A stretch of 64,000 bases of DNA. Origin: Gammaproteobacteria bacterium (GTDB lineage Bacteria > Pseudomonadota > Gammaproteobacteria > SZUA-152). The stretch is taken from NCBI GenBank assembly GCA_011321815.1, contig DROS01000053.1:1-64000 (forward strand), given 5' to 3'. Of the stretch, positions 46,464 through 56,355 are shown piece after piece. Position 1 is the first letter of the stretch; the number at the start of each line of letters is the position of its first letter. The notes beneath the pieces are model-generated. The model worked only from the letters and a program-made list of their open reading frames with translations. It was not told the origin of the DNA and did no database searches. The position numbers and the translations under genes are program-made.

Positions 46464-46817
46464 CTAACCGTTAGATGACTCGGATTGAATCACAGGCTCC
46501 GTGTCCCATAATTTTTCCAACTGGTAAAAATCACGGATTTCCGCCTGCAAAACATGCACCACGACATCCCCCAGATCCACCAACACCCATTCTCCCGCAT
46601 CTTCGCCCTCGATACCCATGGGTGACACGCCACCCTGTTTGGCTTTGACGATCACATTATCCGCCAGTGATTTTACATGCCGGGCCGATGTGCCAGTGGC
46701 TATCACCATCACATCGGTAACATTGGTTTTTTCACGTACGTCCAGCACTCGTACATCCACCGCCTTCAAATCATCCAGCGCATCAAAAGCAAGTTGAGTC
46801 AATTCATCTACCGTCAT
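46464..46817 (-). CDS. rsfS: Ribosomal silencing factor
   Basis: 117 residues. RsfS binds uL14 on the large subunit and blocks subunit joining when nutrients are low. The fold landmarks are the [10 protein letters not shown] strand, [16 protein letters not shown] and the C-terminal [14 protein letters not shown] with FYQLEKLW. It lies nine bases after nadD in the conserved nadD-rsfS-rlmH order. Confidence 0.97.
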   Translation of the reverse strand: MTVDELTQLAFDALDDLKAVDVRVLDVREKTNVTDVMVIATGTSARHVKSLADNVIVKAKQGGVSPMGIEGEDAGEWVLVDLGDVVVHVLQAEIRDFYQLEKLWDTEPVIQSESSNG

Positions 46818-46826
46818 TTGTGTATC

Positions 46827-47555
46827 CTAAATATCAGTCCCGGTGTTTACCCTGAGGATTCTGTTGTTGCTGATTTTGTTTTTTGCTGCATTGTTTTTCG
46901 TATTGTCCACCGCAGTGAAACCATACAAGCCATGCATGCGAATCAGATTCCACACCGCATCGGGTAACAAATAACGCGGGCTATCGCCGGCTGCCACCAA
47001 AGCCCGAATCTGTGTCGCAGAAATATCCAGCGGTGTCACTGCCTGCAAAATGATCCTGCCTGCCGGGTTGGCGGCAAGTTGGGAACGGTCCGTCACCTGT
47101 CGTTCACGCCATAGCGCCTGTAACGCCGGGCTTGCCATATTCATATCCAGCTGCCAACCGGGGCGATGGGTAACCACGACATGCGCCAGTTCCGGAATAT
47201 CCCGCCAATGATGCCATTCATCTAACGTCAAAAAGGCATCCGCCCCCAATACCAGACACAGCGGCGCATCGTCACCAGACTCGCTACGCAGAGACGCCAG
47301 GGTGTCCACCATAAAAGACGTCCCTTCACGCAACATTTCACGATTGTCGACCTGTAGATCCGGCTCATCACCCACGGCGGCACGCAGCATGGTCAGGCGT
47401 TGCCCGGGATTGGCTATCGGCTGCATCCGGTGCGGCGGCTGAAAGGCGGGAATCATGCGCATCTCATCCATCCCCAGCGCCTGTTTCACATCCAGCGCGG
47501 GACGCAGGTGGCCGAAATGCACGGGATCGAAGGTACCACCGAAAATACCGATCAT
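46827..47555 (-). CDS. nadD: Nicotinate-nucleotide adenylyltransferase
   Basis: 242 residues. The nucleotidyltransferase motif GGTFDPVHFGHLRP is at 6-19, and the C-terminal ISATQIRAL corresponds to the ISSTxIR motif. NadD makes nicotinate adenine dinucleotide in NAD synthesis. The last 25 residues (an Asn/Lys-rich stretch) extend past the usual end at about 215. Confidence 0.96.
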   Translation of the reverse strand: MIGIFGGTFDPVHFGHLRPALDVKQALGMDEMRMIPAFQPPHRMQPIANPGQRLTMLRAAVGDEPDLQVDNREMLREGTSFMVDTLASLRSESGDDAPLCLVLGADAFLTLDEWHHWRDIPELAHVVVTHRPGWQLDMNMASPALQALWRERQVTDRSQLAANPAGRIILQAVTPLDISATQIRALVAAGDSPRYLLPDAVWNLIRMHGLYGFTAVDNTKNNAAKNKISNNRILRVNTGTDI

Positions 47556-47620
47556 GAGCGGTACCGGATGGCGAATGTAGCGTGGCTAGATTTCAAGATG
47601 ACACATTCTGACGGTTTGAT

Positions 47621-48877
47621 TTAACTCCTGATATGCCCATCCCCAAGCACAATGTATTTTTGCGACGTGAGGCCTTCAAGCCCCACCGGCCCGCGTACGT
47701 GAATTTTGTCAGTGCTGATACCGATTTCGGCACCCAGCCCATATTCAAATCCATCGGCAAATCGCGTGGAAGCATTAACCATCACCGACGCCGAATCCAC
47801 TTCAGCGAGAAAACGCCGCGCCCGTGTGTAATTTTCAGTGACAATGGCTTCGGTGTGTTCGGAACTGTGCCGATGTATGTGTGCAATGGCTTCATCCAGA
47901 CCATCCACCACTCGGATTGATAAAACCGGTGCAAGGTACTCCTCGTCCCAATCCTCGTCGCTGGCCGCATGAATGCCGGCAAGGATATCCCGCGTGCGTG
48001 GACAACCACGCAACTCGACATTCTCTTTGGCATACTCGGTGGCCAGGCGTGGCAACACCTCGGCGGCCACCGGCTCATCCACCAGCAGGGTTTCCATGGC
48101 ATTGCACACACCATAACGATGACACTTGGCGTTGAAGGCAATGGCTACCGCCTTGTCGAGATCGGCCTCGGCGTCGATAAACACATGACACACGCCATCC
48201 AGATGTTTGATTACCGGCACCTTGGCATCAGCACTGATGCGCGCAATGAGTCCCTTGCCGCCGCGTGGCACGATCACATCCACATATTGCGGCATGGTGA
48301 TCAGCTCGCCCACTGCGGCGCGGTCGGTGGTGGTAACCACTTGCACCGCATCCCGGGGCAAGCCAGCTTTTTCCAGCCCGGCATGAATGACTGTGGCAAT
48401 CGCCTGGTTGGAATGTCTGGCCTCGGAACCTCCGCGTAAAATCGCGGCATTGCCAGACTTCAGACACAATGCCGCAGCGTCCGCCGTCACGTTGGGACGC
48501 GACTCATAAATGATACCGATAACACCCAGCGGTACACGCATCTTGCCTACCTGGATACCTGTGGGGCGATAGCTGAGGTCAGTGATTTCGCCCACGGGAT
48601 CAGGCAATGCAACGATCTCGCGCAAGCCCTCAGCCATACCGGCAATACGTTCAGCAGTGAGTTCGAGTCGATCCAGAAATGCGGCATCAAGTCCGTTCTG
48701 CCTGCCCTGTTCCAGATCCCGGGCATTTTCGGCAATGAGCACAGTCTGCGCCGCCATCATCGCATCAGCAATGTGCATCAACGCAGCATTCTTTGCCCCG
48801 GTGTCGGCACACGCCAGGGCATGCGAAGCGGCGCGAGCCTTTTCGCCCACCTCAGTCATGTATTGTTTAATATCCAT
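47621..48877 (-). CDS. proA: Gamma-glutamyl phosphate reductase
   Basis: 418 residues from the ATG at 48877; a longer frame from 48928 lacks support. ProA reduces gamma-glutamyl phosphate with NADPH in proline synthesis. The catalytic Cys is in [10 protein letters not shown], and [14 protein letters not shown] and PRGGKGL are family landmarks. Only a weak AGAG site is seen upstream. It lies between holA and nadD, a common gammaproteobacterial order. Confidence 0.97.
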   Translation of the reverse strand: MDIKQYMTEVGEKARAASHALACADTGAKNAALMHIADAMMAAQTVLIAENARDLEQGRQNGLDAAFLDRLELTAERIAGMAEGLREIVALPDPVGEITDLSYRPTGIQVGKMRVPLGVIGIIYESRPNVTADAAALCLKSGNAAILRGGSEARHSNQAIATVIHAGLEKAGLPRDAVQVVTTTDRAAVGELITMPQYVDVIVPRGGKGLIARISADAKVPVIKHLDGVCHVFIDAEADLDKAVAIAFNAKCHRYGVCNAMETLLVDEPVAAEVLPRLATEYAKENVELRGCPRTRDILAGIHAASDEDWDEEYLAPVLSIRVVDGLDEAIAHIHRHSSEHTEAIVTENYTRARRFLAEVDSASVMVNASTRFADGFEYGLGAEIGISTDKIHVRGPVGLEGLTSQKYIVLGDGHIRS

Positions 48878-48970
48878 CGTTTCGATTCTCTTACCCGCAG
48901 GGTGGGCGCTGCCCACCAATTGCACCAAGCCAAACCACGCCGGTGGGAAATGCCCACCCTGCGACCTGCT

Positions 48971-49990
48971 TCAGCCAGCCACCCGGAAAAGTCGCACCCC
49001 GGCCATCAATAAGGTCAATTGTAACAACTCATCCCAGGCATTGCCCGGTGTTGCGCCTTTTATTACGCGATCCAGGCGCGCGGCACGGCGCAACATCTGC
49101 TGCCAACGCACACGATTATGGCGTTGCAGCCCGGCCTTTACCGGCCCTTTGCGCTTGCCCCAAACACGCACCAGCACCCCGTCCACGTTCTTGCCGCCTT
49201 CAATTTGCGCCGCCATATCGGCAAGATTGCGCAACTCACGGGTCAGTGCCCACAGCACTAATATGGGCTCCACACCCTCGCCGCGCAAACCATCCAGCAT
49301 GCGTGTCAGCCGTGGCGCATCACCAGTCAACGCTGTATCCACCAATCCGAACACATCAAAGCGGGCACTATCGGCTACCGCCGCTTCCACCTGCCCGGCA
49401 GACAGCGGGCCCGTACCGTTGAGCAACACCAGCTTGTCCACCTCTTGCGCCGCGGCCAACAGATTGCCCTCCACCCGTTCAGCGATGATGCGCACAGCAT
49501 CCCGGTCTGGTTGCAGGCCACGGGAACGCAGGCGTTGTTCCAGCCAGCGCGGCATTTCCGCCGCCTCCACCGGCCACACTTGCAGAGTCACACCCACGTT
49601 GTCCAGCGCCTTGTACCATTTTGCCGACTGCGAACGTTTGTCCACCTTACCACTGCTGATGAGTAATACCGTATCCTCCGGCGGACGTCCGGCATACTCC
49701 GCCAGCGCCGCGCCGCCATCCTTACCCGGCTTACCCGAGGGCAGACGCAAATCAATCACCCGTTTTTCCGCGAACAGTGACATGGCATTGCTGGCCACCA
49801 GCAGCTCGTTCCAATCGAAGCCTTTTTCGACGTGCATCACTTCGCGCTCACTAAAACCCTGCTCACGGGCATGGCGGCGCACGGCGTCGGCAGCCTCACC
49901 CAACTGCAAAGGCTCGTCACCACTGAAAAAATAAACGGGTAACAGGGCGTTTTTTAACTGGGCTTCGAGTTTATCCGGGAAAATCTTCAT
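48971..49990 (-). CDS. holA: DNA polymerase III delta subunit
   Basis: 339 residues, normal length. HolA opens the beta clamp in the clamp loader. The early PVYFFSGDEPLQ and the AAA+-like fold with a degenerate P-loop fit the family, and the C-terminal helical part ends in the LIKGATPG-like region (VIKGATPGNAWDELLQ). Its ATG overlaps the lptE stop by four bases (ATGA), so translation is coupled. Confidence 0.95.
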   Translation of the reverse strand: MKIFPDKLEAQLKNALLPVYFFSGDEPLQLGEAADAVRRHAREQGFSEREVMHVEKGFDWNELLVASNAMSLFAEKRVIDLRLPSGKPGKDGGAALAEYAGRPPEDTVLLISSGKVDKRSQSAKWYKALDNVGVTLQVWPVEAAEMPRWLEQRLRSRGLQPDRDAVRIIAERVEGNLLAAAQEVDKLVLLNGTGPLSAGQVEAAVADSARFDVFGLVDTALTGDAPRLTRMLDGLRGEGVEPILVLWALTRELRNLADMAAQIEGGKNVDGVLVRVWGKRKGPVKAGLQRHNRVRWQQMLRRAARLDRVIKGATPGNAWDELLQLTLLMAGVRLFRVAG

Positions 49991-50499
49991 TCTGATTGCG
50001 GCACTGGCTGATGTATTTTGGCTTTCTGTAATCGACGCAAAATCTGCAACACGGCATCACGGCGCATTTCCGCCTTTAGCAGCCCCTCTTCACTGGCGGT
50101 ACCCAGCACAGCATTGGCGTCAAAACGCAGATCCCGGGATTCGGTAACGGCCTGTTCCGTCAGCCATACCGCCCCATCTTCGCCCTGTATGGCCTCTTTT
50201 TTCAACAAAAAGCGCACCGTATAACTCAGGCCATATTCCTGCGCACGGCCGGATGAATCCACCGACAGCACCCGCTTGCCATATTGCTCAGCCTTTAATT
50301 GCAGCACCAGCGGTGCGGTTTCGCTGAGACGGATATTTTCATTTTTCAGGGCGCGACGCAGCTCAGGCAGAATGTCCGTCGCCGGGCTGGCATCACGCAG
50401 GGCCATTTCAGCCAACGCGGGAGGCAACTGTACCGAACCACGCAAATGGAAACCGCAGGCGGTAAGCGATAACAGAGTGAATAGCAGTAAATAACGCAT
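49987..50499 (-). CDS. lptE: LPS-assembly lipoprotein
   Basis: 170 residues. Lipoprotein signal with lipobox LTAC (Cys15) and the family start CGFHLRG. LptE plugs the LptD barrel in the outer membrane and helps place lipopolysaccharide. Overlap with holA is conserved, but leuS, which normally precedes lptE, is missing. The next 250 bases upstream hold no gene. Confidence 0.95.
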   Translation of the reverse strand: MRYLLLFTLLSLTACGFHLRGSVQLPPALAEMALRDASPATDILPELRRALKNENIRLSETAPLVLQLKAEQYGKRVLSVDSSGRAQEYGLSYTVRFLLKKEAIQGEDGAVWLTEQAVTESRDLRFDANAVLGTASEEGLLKAEMRRDAVLQILRRLQKAKIHQPVPQSE

Positions 50500-50680
50500 G
50501 CGGGGATTGTACGTGGTTCAGCAGGCGGGGGGGAGTGCCTGGAAAATCTGGCGGCATATTAACCGGAACGGCAGATTTCAGCCTGTCAGATGTGAAAGGA
50601 TTCCCCAGGAGATGCTAGCAATCATTTTGACGGCCCTGTTGTGCCTGAAAAAATGCCCACTAAAATGGTTATTAGCCCCC

Positions 50681-50723
50681 TAAAAACAAAGGCTGCCGAA
50701 AAACAAAATTTTCCAGCAGCCTT
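50681..50723 (-). terminator. Rho-independent terminator of ppa
   Basis: On the minus strand AAGGCTGC pairs with GCAGCCTT, extended by GAAAA/TTTTC, and is followed by TGTTTTTA. It lies 27 bases past the ppa stop. Confidence 0.85.
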
Positions 50724-50749
50724 CAAGTCTTCATTGGGATTTTTCAATC

Positions 50750-51298
50750 TCAGAAAGCGGGCTTTTCCGGTGCAGCATTATAACGTTCCACCGATGCCAT
50801 GATTTCTGCTTTGGCTTCATCCAGACCAACCCAGCCATCAATTTTCACCCATTTGTTGCTTTCGAGGTCTTTATAATGCTCAAAGAAATGGGCAACCTGC
50901 TCCAGCAACAGTGACGGCAAATCATCCAGTGTTTTTACATCCCGGTATTGCACGGCGAGCTTGTCCACAGGTACAGCAAGAATCTTGGCATCAATGCCGG
51001 ACTCATCGGTCATTTTCAGCATACCGACAGGGCGGCAACGAATCACCGAACCACTGATCAGCGGCGTAGGCGTTACCACCAATACATCAGTTGCATCGCC
51101 GTCTTCGGACAGGGTATTTGGGATATAACCGTAATTACAGGGATAATACATGGCTGTGTTCATGAAACGGTCCACGAACATAGCACCCGTTTTTTTATCC
51201 ACTTCGTATTTCACCGGATCACTGTGTGAGGGGATTTCAATAATGACATTGATGTCGCTGGGGACATCAGCACCTGAGTTGACTCGCTCAAGATTCAT
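50750..51298 (-). CDS. ppa: Family I inorganic pyrophosphatase
   Basis: 182 residues from an ATG with AAGGAG eight bases upstream. The metal-binding signature DGDATDVLV is intact, as are [11 protein letters not shown] and VDRFM. Ppa hydrolyses PPi from biosynthesis to 2 Pi in the cytoplasm. It competes with the PPi-type phosphofructokinase at 16-17 kb and supplies Pi to the phosphate-sensing system. It is a single-gene transcript with its own terminator. Confidence 0.97.
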   Translation of the reverse strand: MNLERVNSGADVPSDINVIIEIPSHSDPVKYEVDKKTGAMFVDRFMNTAMYYPCNYGYIPNTLSEDGDATDVLVVTPTPLISGSVIRCRPVGMLKMTDESGIDAKILAVPVDKLAVQYRDVKTLDDLPSLLLEQVAHFFEHYKDLESNKWVKIDGWVGLDEAKAEIMASVERYNAAPEKPAF

Positions 51299-51746
51299 TG
51301 CTTTTTGCTCCTTAGTAGTTACTTATAAAATCATCATTCAACGCTGTCGGCGGTTACCCTGTCCCGGTAACAACATTGTGCAGCATCTGAAAAAACGCAC
51401 GAGGGGCCGACATGTCGGCCCCTCAAAAACGGGTACACAATCAACTATTGCGCGTATTATCGCGTGATTGTACCGCAATTAAGATACGCGAGAAACCAGG
51501 ATATTCCTGAGGTTTAGTACCACTTTCACCCGTTTTACAAAAAATAACGGGGTTGTGAATCAAGGACTAAAAACGCACTGGCCAAAAATCAGAAAAGCCA
51601 CCGCAAAGGCGTGAACTGGATTAAAAAACGGATGGGAGTGCAATGAACAATGCCCCCGGCCATAAACCCTGGGGCAAACATTGGACATACTCTACAGAAA
51701 TGGTCGGGTAAACTCAGCCTGAGTTCGATGGCTCATAAGCACCGCA
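51299..51746. other. Intergenic region between the Sel1 gene and ppa
   Basis: No secure gene. It holds the perfect palindrome at 51401-51424 and a 22-codon frame at 51643-51711 on the plus strand with GGGAG four bases upstream of its ATG. Nothing else was recognised. Confidence 0.5.
51401..51424. terminator. Perfect 24-base palindromic terminator
   Basis: GAGGGGCCGAC and its exact complement form an 11-base stem with a two-base centre. On the minus strand it is followed by GTGCG and then six T; on the plus strand by five A. It probably ends the Sel1 transcript. Confidence 0.75.
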
Positions 51747-52502
51747 TCAACAAAAAGCACAATTACGTGCGCGATACTTTGCCTTGACATGTCCCTGATC
51801 GGCAGCAGCTTTGTACCATTTTTGCGCTGTTTTTTTATTCTTTTTGACACCCCGGCCTTTGTTGTACAGTTCGCCCAGATTATACTGCGCGTCAGCATGA
51901 CCTTGCTCAGCAGCCTTGCTAAACCACTCAGCAGCCTGCCGGTAGTCACGATCAACGCCTCTGCCTTTCAGGAAGTTCAGTCCTGTTTCGAAGGCAGCTT
52001 GCGCATCTGTCACTGAACCCGTCTCACTGGAAAGCTCCGCCAGCATTTTTTTGGCCTGTTGATGGCCCTGGCCTGCGGCCAGCTTGAACCATTTCAAAGC
52101 CGCTGACGGGTCTTTGGCGACCCCTTGCCGCCCCGTCTGATACAACGTCCCCAACAAATACTGAGAAGGGGAATATCCTTTTTGAGCAGCCATGGTAATG
52201 TATTTGATGGCCATTTCCGGATCAGCCTTGGTTATCTCACCACTCAGATAAATTTTGCCCAGGCTGTGCAAAGCCAGGGAATAACCTTGATCCGCCGACT
52301 TTTTCAGCCAGGACAGCGCCTGCTCTTTATCTTTCTCAACACCCTGGCCGCCCTGCAAATACATTTGCCCCAGCGTGTACTGGGCACGTGCAGATTTCTC
52401 ATACTTGGCCGCGTCAAAAACATCGTCAGTCAAATCATAATCCGCCATGACGAAAAAAGGGAGCGCGCTCATTAATACACCCAATACTATCTTCTTCATC
52501 AT
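51747..52502 (-). CDS. Exported Sel1-repeat protein
   Basis: 251 residues from the ATG at 52502 (AGGG nine bases upstream). A signal peptide with likely cleavage after VMA is followed by about six Sel1-like repeats of 36 residues, for example AQYTLGQMYLQGGQGVEKD, then SLGKIYLSG, LLGTLYQTG and NLGELYNKGRGV. Sel1 repeats form curved helical solenoids that bind proteins. The C-terminus ends in two cysteines (RNCAFC). A partner cannot be identified; it is a single-gene unit. Confidence 0.92.
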   Translation of the reverse strand: MMKKIVLGVLMSALPFFVMADYDLTDDVFDAAKYEKSARAQYTLGQMYLQGGQGVEKDKEQALSWLKKSADQGYSLALHSLGKIYLSGEITKADPEMAIKYITMAAQKGYSPSQYLLGTLYQTGRQGVAKDPSAALKWFKLAAGQGHQQAKKMLAELSSETGSVTDAQAAFETGLNFLKGRGVDRDYRQAAEWFSKAAEQGHADAQYNLGELYNKGRGVKKNKKTAQKWYKAAADQGHVKAKYRARNCAFC

Positions 52503-52776
52503 TGATTGAAACCCTGTCATCTCGTGTACAATCTCGTATGTTCGTTAGGGTATCGCAACAATACCCGACATGTGTAAAACAAGCACTGCCTGTTTTCATT
52601 ATTTAAAAAATATGCTTACCTCAAACTGTCGGGAAAAATAATCGAAACTTTAGCCAAACGGCACATTAAAGATCACCAAACACAAAGAACCTCTTGGTTT
52701 GCACCAAATTATCGTAATCAGAACAGCGTTTGTCTACAACACGGGAATTTTAATCCGCCATTGGCCGATTCTAAAA

Positions 52777-53658
52777 TTAATCAGGCAGCAGTGGTGATGC
52801 CAACACTTCTTTTCTGTTTTTTTCAAAGAATGAAAGCAATACCGCCCGGTTGGCGGCTTCGTTGAATGTGCCACCGTGCAAGCCGCGAGTCTCCAGGAAT
52901 TGTTTCGGTGAAGCCGCTGCCTGATACAACCGTTCCCCATACTGATAAGGGATAACCTTGTCATCGCGACTGTGAATCAATAACAGTGGCAACGGTGTGA
53001 TCCGTGCAATGTAATCAATGGGATCATATTGTTTGACCACCATCCAGCTTGCGGGATATTGAAACAGCCAGGTTAACCAGCTGCCCGCAGCCACATGGCG
53101 AACAATATCGCGATAACGGGTAAACGCCGCATCACTGACGACCCCGCTTAAGTGCTGCCTTGCCTGTTCATCCGTCGCCGCAAAATAGATTGCCAGGCTT
53201 GCGCCAAGGCTTTGGCCTAACAGGTAAAGAGGTTTGTCGGCTACATTGCGCTGCTCAAGCAACCATTGTAAACCGGCTTTGATATCCCACAGCGCACCGG
53301 GCAGTGCCGCTTCCCCTTCTGACAACCCATAACCGCGATAATCAAGCAGTAACACGTTGTAACCTTCATCCGGTAACCAGCGCACACTGTAAATATGGGT
53401 GCTGATGTTTTCAGCATTGCCGTGAAGAAAATAGACTGTGCCCCGTGCCGGGCCTGCTGCGGGCAAGAACCACGCATGCAATTGAACGCCGTCCGCCGCT
53501 TTCAGGTAGATATTCTCATAAGCCAGGCCGAGCCGGTCCGGCGTTTGCAAATGGCCCCGGTAGGGATAGAAAAAGATTCCTGAACAACTGGCCAGCATGA
53601 CAATCAGAAAAACAGAGATGGCGATCTGCGCCATGCGTTTTGGTGTTTGTCTACACAT
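52777..53658 (-). CDS. Alpha/beta hydrolase lipoprotein
   Basis: 293 residues. A hydrophobic N-terminus with lipobox-like LASC (Cys25) suggests a lipoprotein. The fold is that of the YfhR/ABHD13-like serine hydrolases: oxyanion region FLHGNAENI, nucleophile Ser in GQSLGAS, acid in HSRDDKVIP and His in RGLHGGTFN. The substrate is unknown; an envelope esterase or peptidase role is possible. It follows the DUF4105 gene by five bases in the same direction, so the two are probably co-transcribed. Confidence 0.9.
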   Translation of the reverse strand: MCRQTPKRMAQIAISVFLIVMLASCSGIFFYPYRGHLQTPDRLGLAYENIYLKAADGVQLHAWFLPAAGPARGTVYFLHGNAENISTHIYSVRWLPDEGYNVLLLDYRGYGLSEGEAALPGALWDIKAGLQWLLEQRNVADKPLYLLGQSLGASLAIYFAATDEQARQHLSGVVSDAAFTRYRDIVRHVAAGSWLTWLFQYPASWMVVKQYDPIDYIARITPLPLLLIHSRDDKVIPYQYGERLYQAAASPKQFLETRGLHGGTFNEAANRAVLLSFFEKNRKEVLASPLLPD

Positions 53659-53663
53659 TCGTT

Positions 53664-55592
53664 TCAGAAATAGTAACGATAAGCCAGACTGAATTGCGAA
53701 TACTGGTCATCACGGTTGTGGTTGTAATCCGCACTGAAATTTATGCCGTGATTTCTTGCCATAACAAAGTTCTGACTATAACGAACCCGTGTGCGATAAT
53801 AATCGTTCAAAAAACGTTCTCCACTTAATTCCAGGCGCGTGGTGCTTTTACCAAAATGCCACAGAAGCCCACTGTCCACACCCAGGGCCGGTTCAATCCC
53901 GCCGCCCGGCAAGCCCCTATTGTGCTCCAGGCGCCCCGTTGCCAGTGTATAAAGCAACCCGTTGCGGGCAAGTGAATAACTCGCTCCCCAGCCAGCTGTC
54001 ACATGAGCAGTCAGGCGATCTTTTCCATCCGTTATCTGACGCTCAAAACCGGTATAGACTTTCCATGACATTGGTTGAAAAAAACGGGTCCGCGGCGTGA
54101 GCGAAACAATATCGATCGCATCCAGTTGTTGTAAACGAACGTCACCGGAGTCCGCAACACGCAACTGTACATTGGCCATATTGATTTGTGCACCGCGCAA
54201 AAATCCGCGTTCATTATCTTCCAGGCTATGAAATGCCATGCGCATTGCCACTTCGGTAAAACCTTCATTATTGCGCTCCCCCATTGACACTGAGGCCCGC
54301 CGGGAGTGGTGACCCAGCTCCGGAGGTGTAGGCTCCACAACCGGCGGTGGCATGATGTTACCCGGATAACGGTTTAACAGTGCTAACAAACGGTGACTGT
54401 TCCGCGCCTGTTCATCACTGCGTACTTCACCACCCTGTTGATAACGCTGGTAGCGATAGGCCGCGTCAATAATACGGGCTTTGCGTTCATCATTCAGGGC
54501 AGCAAAATCAGCGCGCTCAAATACACTGGGATCAGCAGCAAGCTGCTGCATGAGCCGCTGCTCCGTACTGGACAAGGTTTTCATCAATGCAGACAGCTCA
54601 GTCACACGGGCGGGACGAAAGCGCCGTGATTCAATCATGCCCACCCGTTCGATGGCTTTCACCGTATCAATGGGAATAGCCGTAACACCAAACTCATCAG
54701 TCAACTCAATTCCCGGACGGGCCACTTCCAGCAGTTCCAGCAGCCGGTATGAGCAGTTTTCATCAAAAAAGTAGTAATCAAAGTTGATTTCTTTCAGCTC
54801 CCACAAATGGGTTACCATGCGATCCACCTCTTCCGGGCTCAGGTTCAACTGATATTCCCAGATATCGCGTTTTTCAATGCGATTGTATTCCTGAATTTTT
54901 TTAAAATAGGGGGCAACGATAAAAATTCCGGGATATCCCCCGGTTAATCCTTTGAACGCATAAAAAAGCGAGTTATCTTCTGCGTTGGTATTAGCGCCAA
55001 AGTTAACGGCAAAGGAGAGCCAGCTTGAATCTTCTATAGAGGTGGAATGATCCAGGCGTAACAGCGTGTGACCAAACATGGAGGAAGGACTGTTAAGGTG
55101 GTAGGTGGGAAAAATCAATGTTGCACGTTGCGCTTTAACCATGGCGTACCACTCAGCATAATCAGGGCAATGGACATCAGGCAGCGTTGCCGCATCAAAT
55201 AACAATTGTTTCTTGAGCCAGTGCAATCGGGCCACAAACCGGCACTGGGCGTGGTCATTGCCTGATACATCCCGACGATACAACGCCGACAACGTCGCTC
55301 GCAGCTCTGCCTCGGGACTGATTGCACCATCAGTGGCGTTAAAGAAACGCGCATCATCAACGGCACTGGTATAGCCACTTGGGCTGCCGCTGTCTTTATC
55401 ATAATGCAAAAGATTGAGCCACTCCTGATGCTGCCACAGTCGTATTTGCTGTGCCTGTTGTTGCAAATGCTGTAGAACATCCACCCGTCTGGCATCAGGC
55501 GGTGTAGCGCTGGTTACACCGGACATCAATACCAAAAACAAAAAACCACTGAATTGGCTGTTAGCATTCTGTATTCGTTTAAACACATTCAT
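53664..55592 (-). CDS. DUF4105 protein with C-terminal outer-membrane barrel
   Basis: 642 residues from the ATG at 55592; an upstream in-frame TTG lies inside a terminator hairpin and is rejected. After a signal peptide (near TSATPP), the DUF4105/Lnb-N region (about 100-320) has conserved FDENCSYRLLELLE with Cys and the HTLLRLDH/FAVNFGAN pattern, suggesting a cysteine-dependent hydrolase fold. From about residue 415 the chain becomes alternating, ending in YRYYF, typical of outer-membrane barrels. It is likely an outer-membrane protein with a periplasmic enzyme domain, but its activity is unknown. Confidence 0.85.
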   Translation of the reverse strand: MNVFKRIQNANSQFSGFLFLVLMSGVTSATPPDARRVDVLQHLQQQAQQIRLWQHQEWLNLLHYDKDSGSPSGYTSAVDDARFFNATDGAISPEAELRATLSALYRRDVSGNDHAQCRFVARLHWLKKQLLFDAATLPDVHCPDYAEWYAMVKAQRATLIFPTYHLNSPSSMFGHTLLRLDHSTSIEDSSWLSFAVNFGANTNAEDNSLFYAFKGLTGGYPGIFIVAPYFKKIQEYNRIEKRDIWEYQLNLSPEEVDRMVTHLWELKEINFDYYFFDENCSYRLLELLEVARPGIELTDEFGVTAIPIDTVKAIERVGMIESRRFRPARVTELSALMKTLSSTEQRLMQQLAADPSVFERADFAALNDERKARIIDAAYRYQRYQQGGEVRSDEQARNSHRLLALLNRYPGNIMPPPVVEPTPPELGHHSRRASVSMGERNNEGFTEVAMRMAFHSLEDNERGFLRGAQINMANVQLRVADSGDVRLQQLDAIDIVSLTPRTRFFQPMSWKVYTGFERQITDGKDRLTAHVTAGWGASYSLARNGLLYTLATGRLEHNRGLPGGGIEPALGVDSGLLWHFGKSTTRLELSGERFLNDYYRTRVRYSQNFVMARNHGINFSADYNHNRDDQYSQFSLAYRYYF

Positions 55593-55615
55593 CCACCAGA
55601 TAAAAATCAAGCAAA

Positions 55616-55648
55616 AAAAACTCCGTGCCAAACGGCACAGAGTTTTTT
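55616..55648 (-). terminator. Rho-independent terminator after the DUF3015 gene
   Basis: AAAAACTC-GTGCC pairs with GGCAC-GAGTTTTT around AAAC with one mismatch. On the minus strand it is followed by a run of T. It separates the DUF3015 gene from the DUF4105 gene. Confidence 0.9.
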
Positions 55649-55686
55649 ACTGATATAACAATCCTGTTTGGTAAAAACAGAAACCG

Positions 55687-56163
55687 TTATACGGCGTATT
55701 TCGCCAGACGTGAGTCAGCTTTCATCAAGGCATTCAATGCTGCAGTTACTTCTCTGGCAGTCACATTCTCGCTGGGGAAAATAACGTTAAAATTGTCATG
55801 GGCAACTTTGGCAAACAGCTCTCTGTCTGCTTTTTCAACACCCATGGATGCAGCCACTGCGTTTAATGCATCACCATGGCCACGTGCCACATCTTCGGAA
55901 AATTCGTCCATCATATTGGAAACCAGCGATGTGCCACCATAAGTCAGTGCGCCATCCGTTGAGCAACCATTGGTTCCCGAGGTCATGCCGAAGGTTTTGT
56001 TCCCCGAGGTGCCATTGGTGGTAGTTGCGACAAAATGAGGCCCCAAACCGGACTGGCCTTCAAACAACATATTGCCCCACCCACAGTCCGGCCCCCCTGG
56101 CGCCACAGCCAATGCCGCAGAAGATGAAACCAGCAAAACAGATCCTACTATCAGTTTTTTCAT
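55687..56163 (-). CDS. DUF3015 family exported protein
   Basis: 158 residues. A signal peptide (MKKLIVGSVLLVSSSAALAV) is followed by the family landmarks CGWGNMLF, GMTSGTNGCS and the helical C-terminus. Two cysteines (in DCGWG and NGCST) may form a disulfide. DUF3015 proteins are periplasmic and of unknown function. Single-gene transcript with its own terminator. Confidence 0.9.
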   Translation of the reverse strand: MKKLIVGSVLLVSSSAALAVAPGGPDCGWGNMLFEGQSGLGPHFVATTTNGTSGNKTFGMTSGTNGCSTDGALTYGGTSLVSNMMDEFSEDVARGHGDALNAVAASMGVEKADRELFAKVAHDNFNVIFPSENVTAREVTAALNALMKADSRLAKYAV

Positions 56164-56355
56164 ATTTAACCCCCCTTAATGTATTTTACACAGTGACTAC
56201 GCCTAAAACTGCAAGCTGATGCTAAACCAAACAAACAACGCTGGCAATTTTGTCTTTCTGCACCAATATTCTGTCGCTATGGTTTTCAATACCTGCTCTT
56301 TCACGGCAATCAATCACAGAAAAAGACTCAACGTTACAAACCGCACGACCGTTCC

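Noticed and set aside
48582-49934. 450-codon plus-strand open frame over proA and holA
   Set aside because: It lies antisense to two clearly recognised genes, and its protein is low-complexity Ser/Arg/Pro with no family motif.
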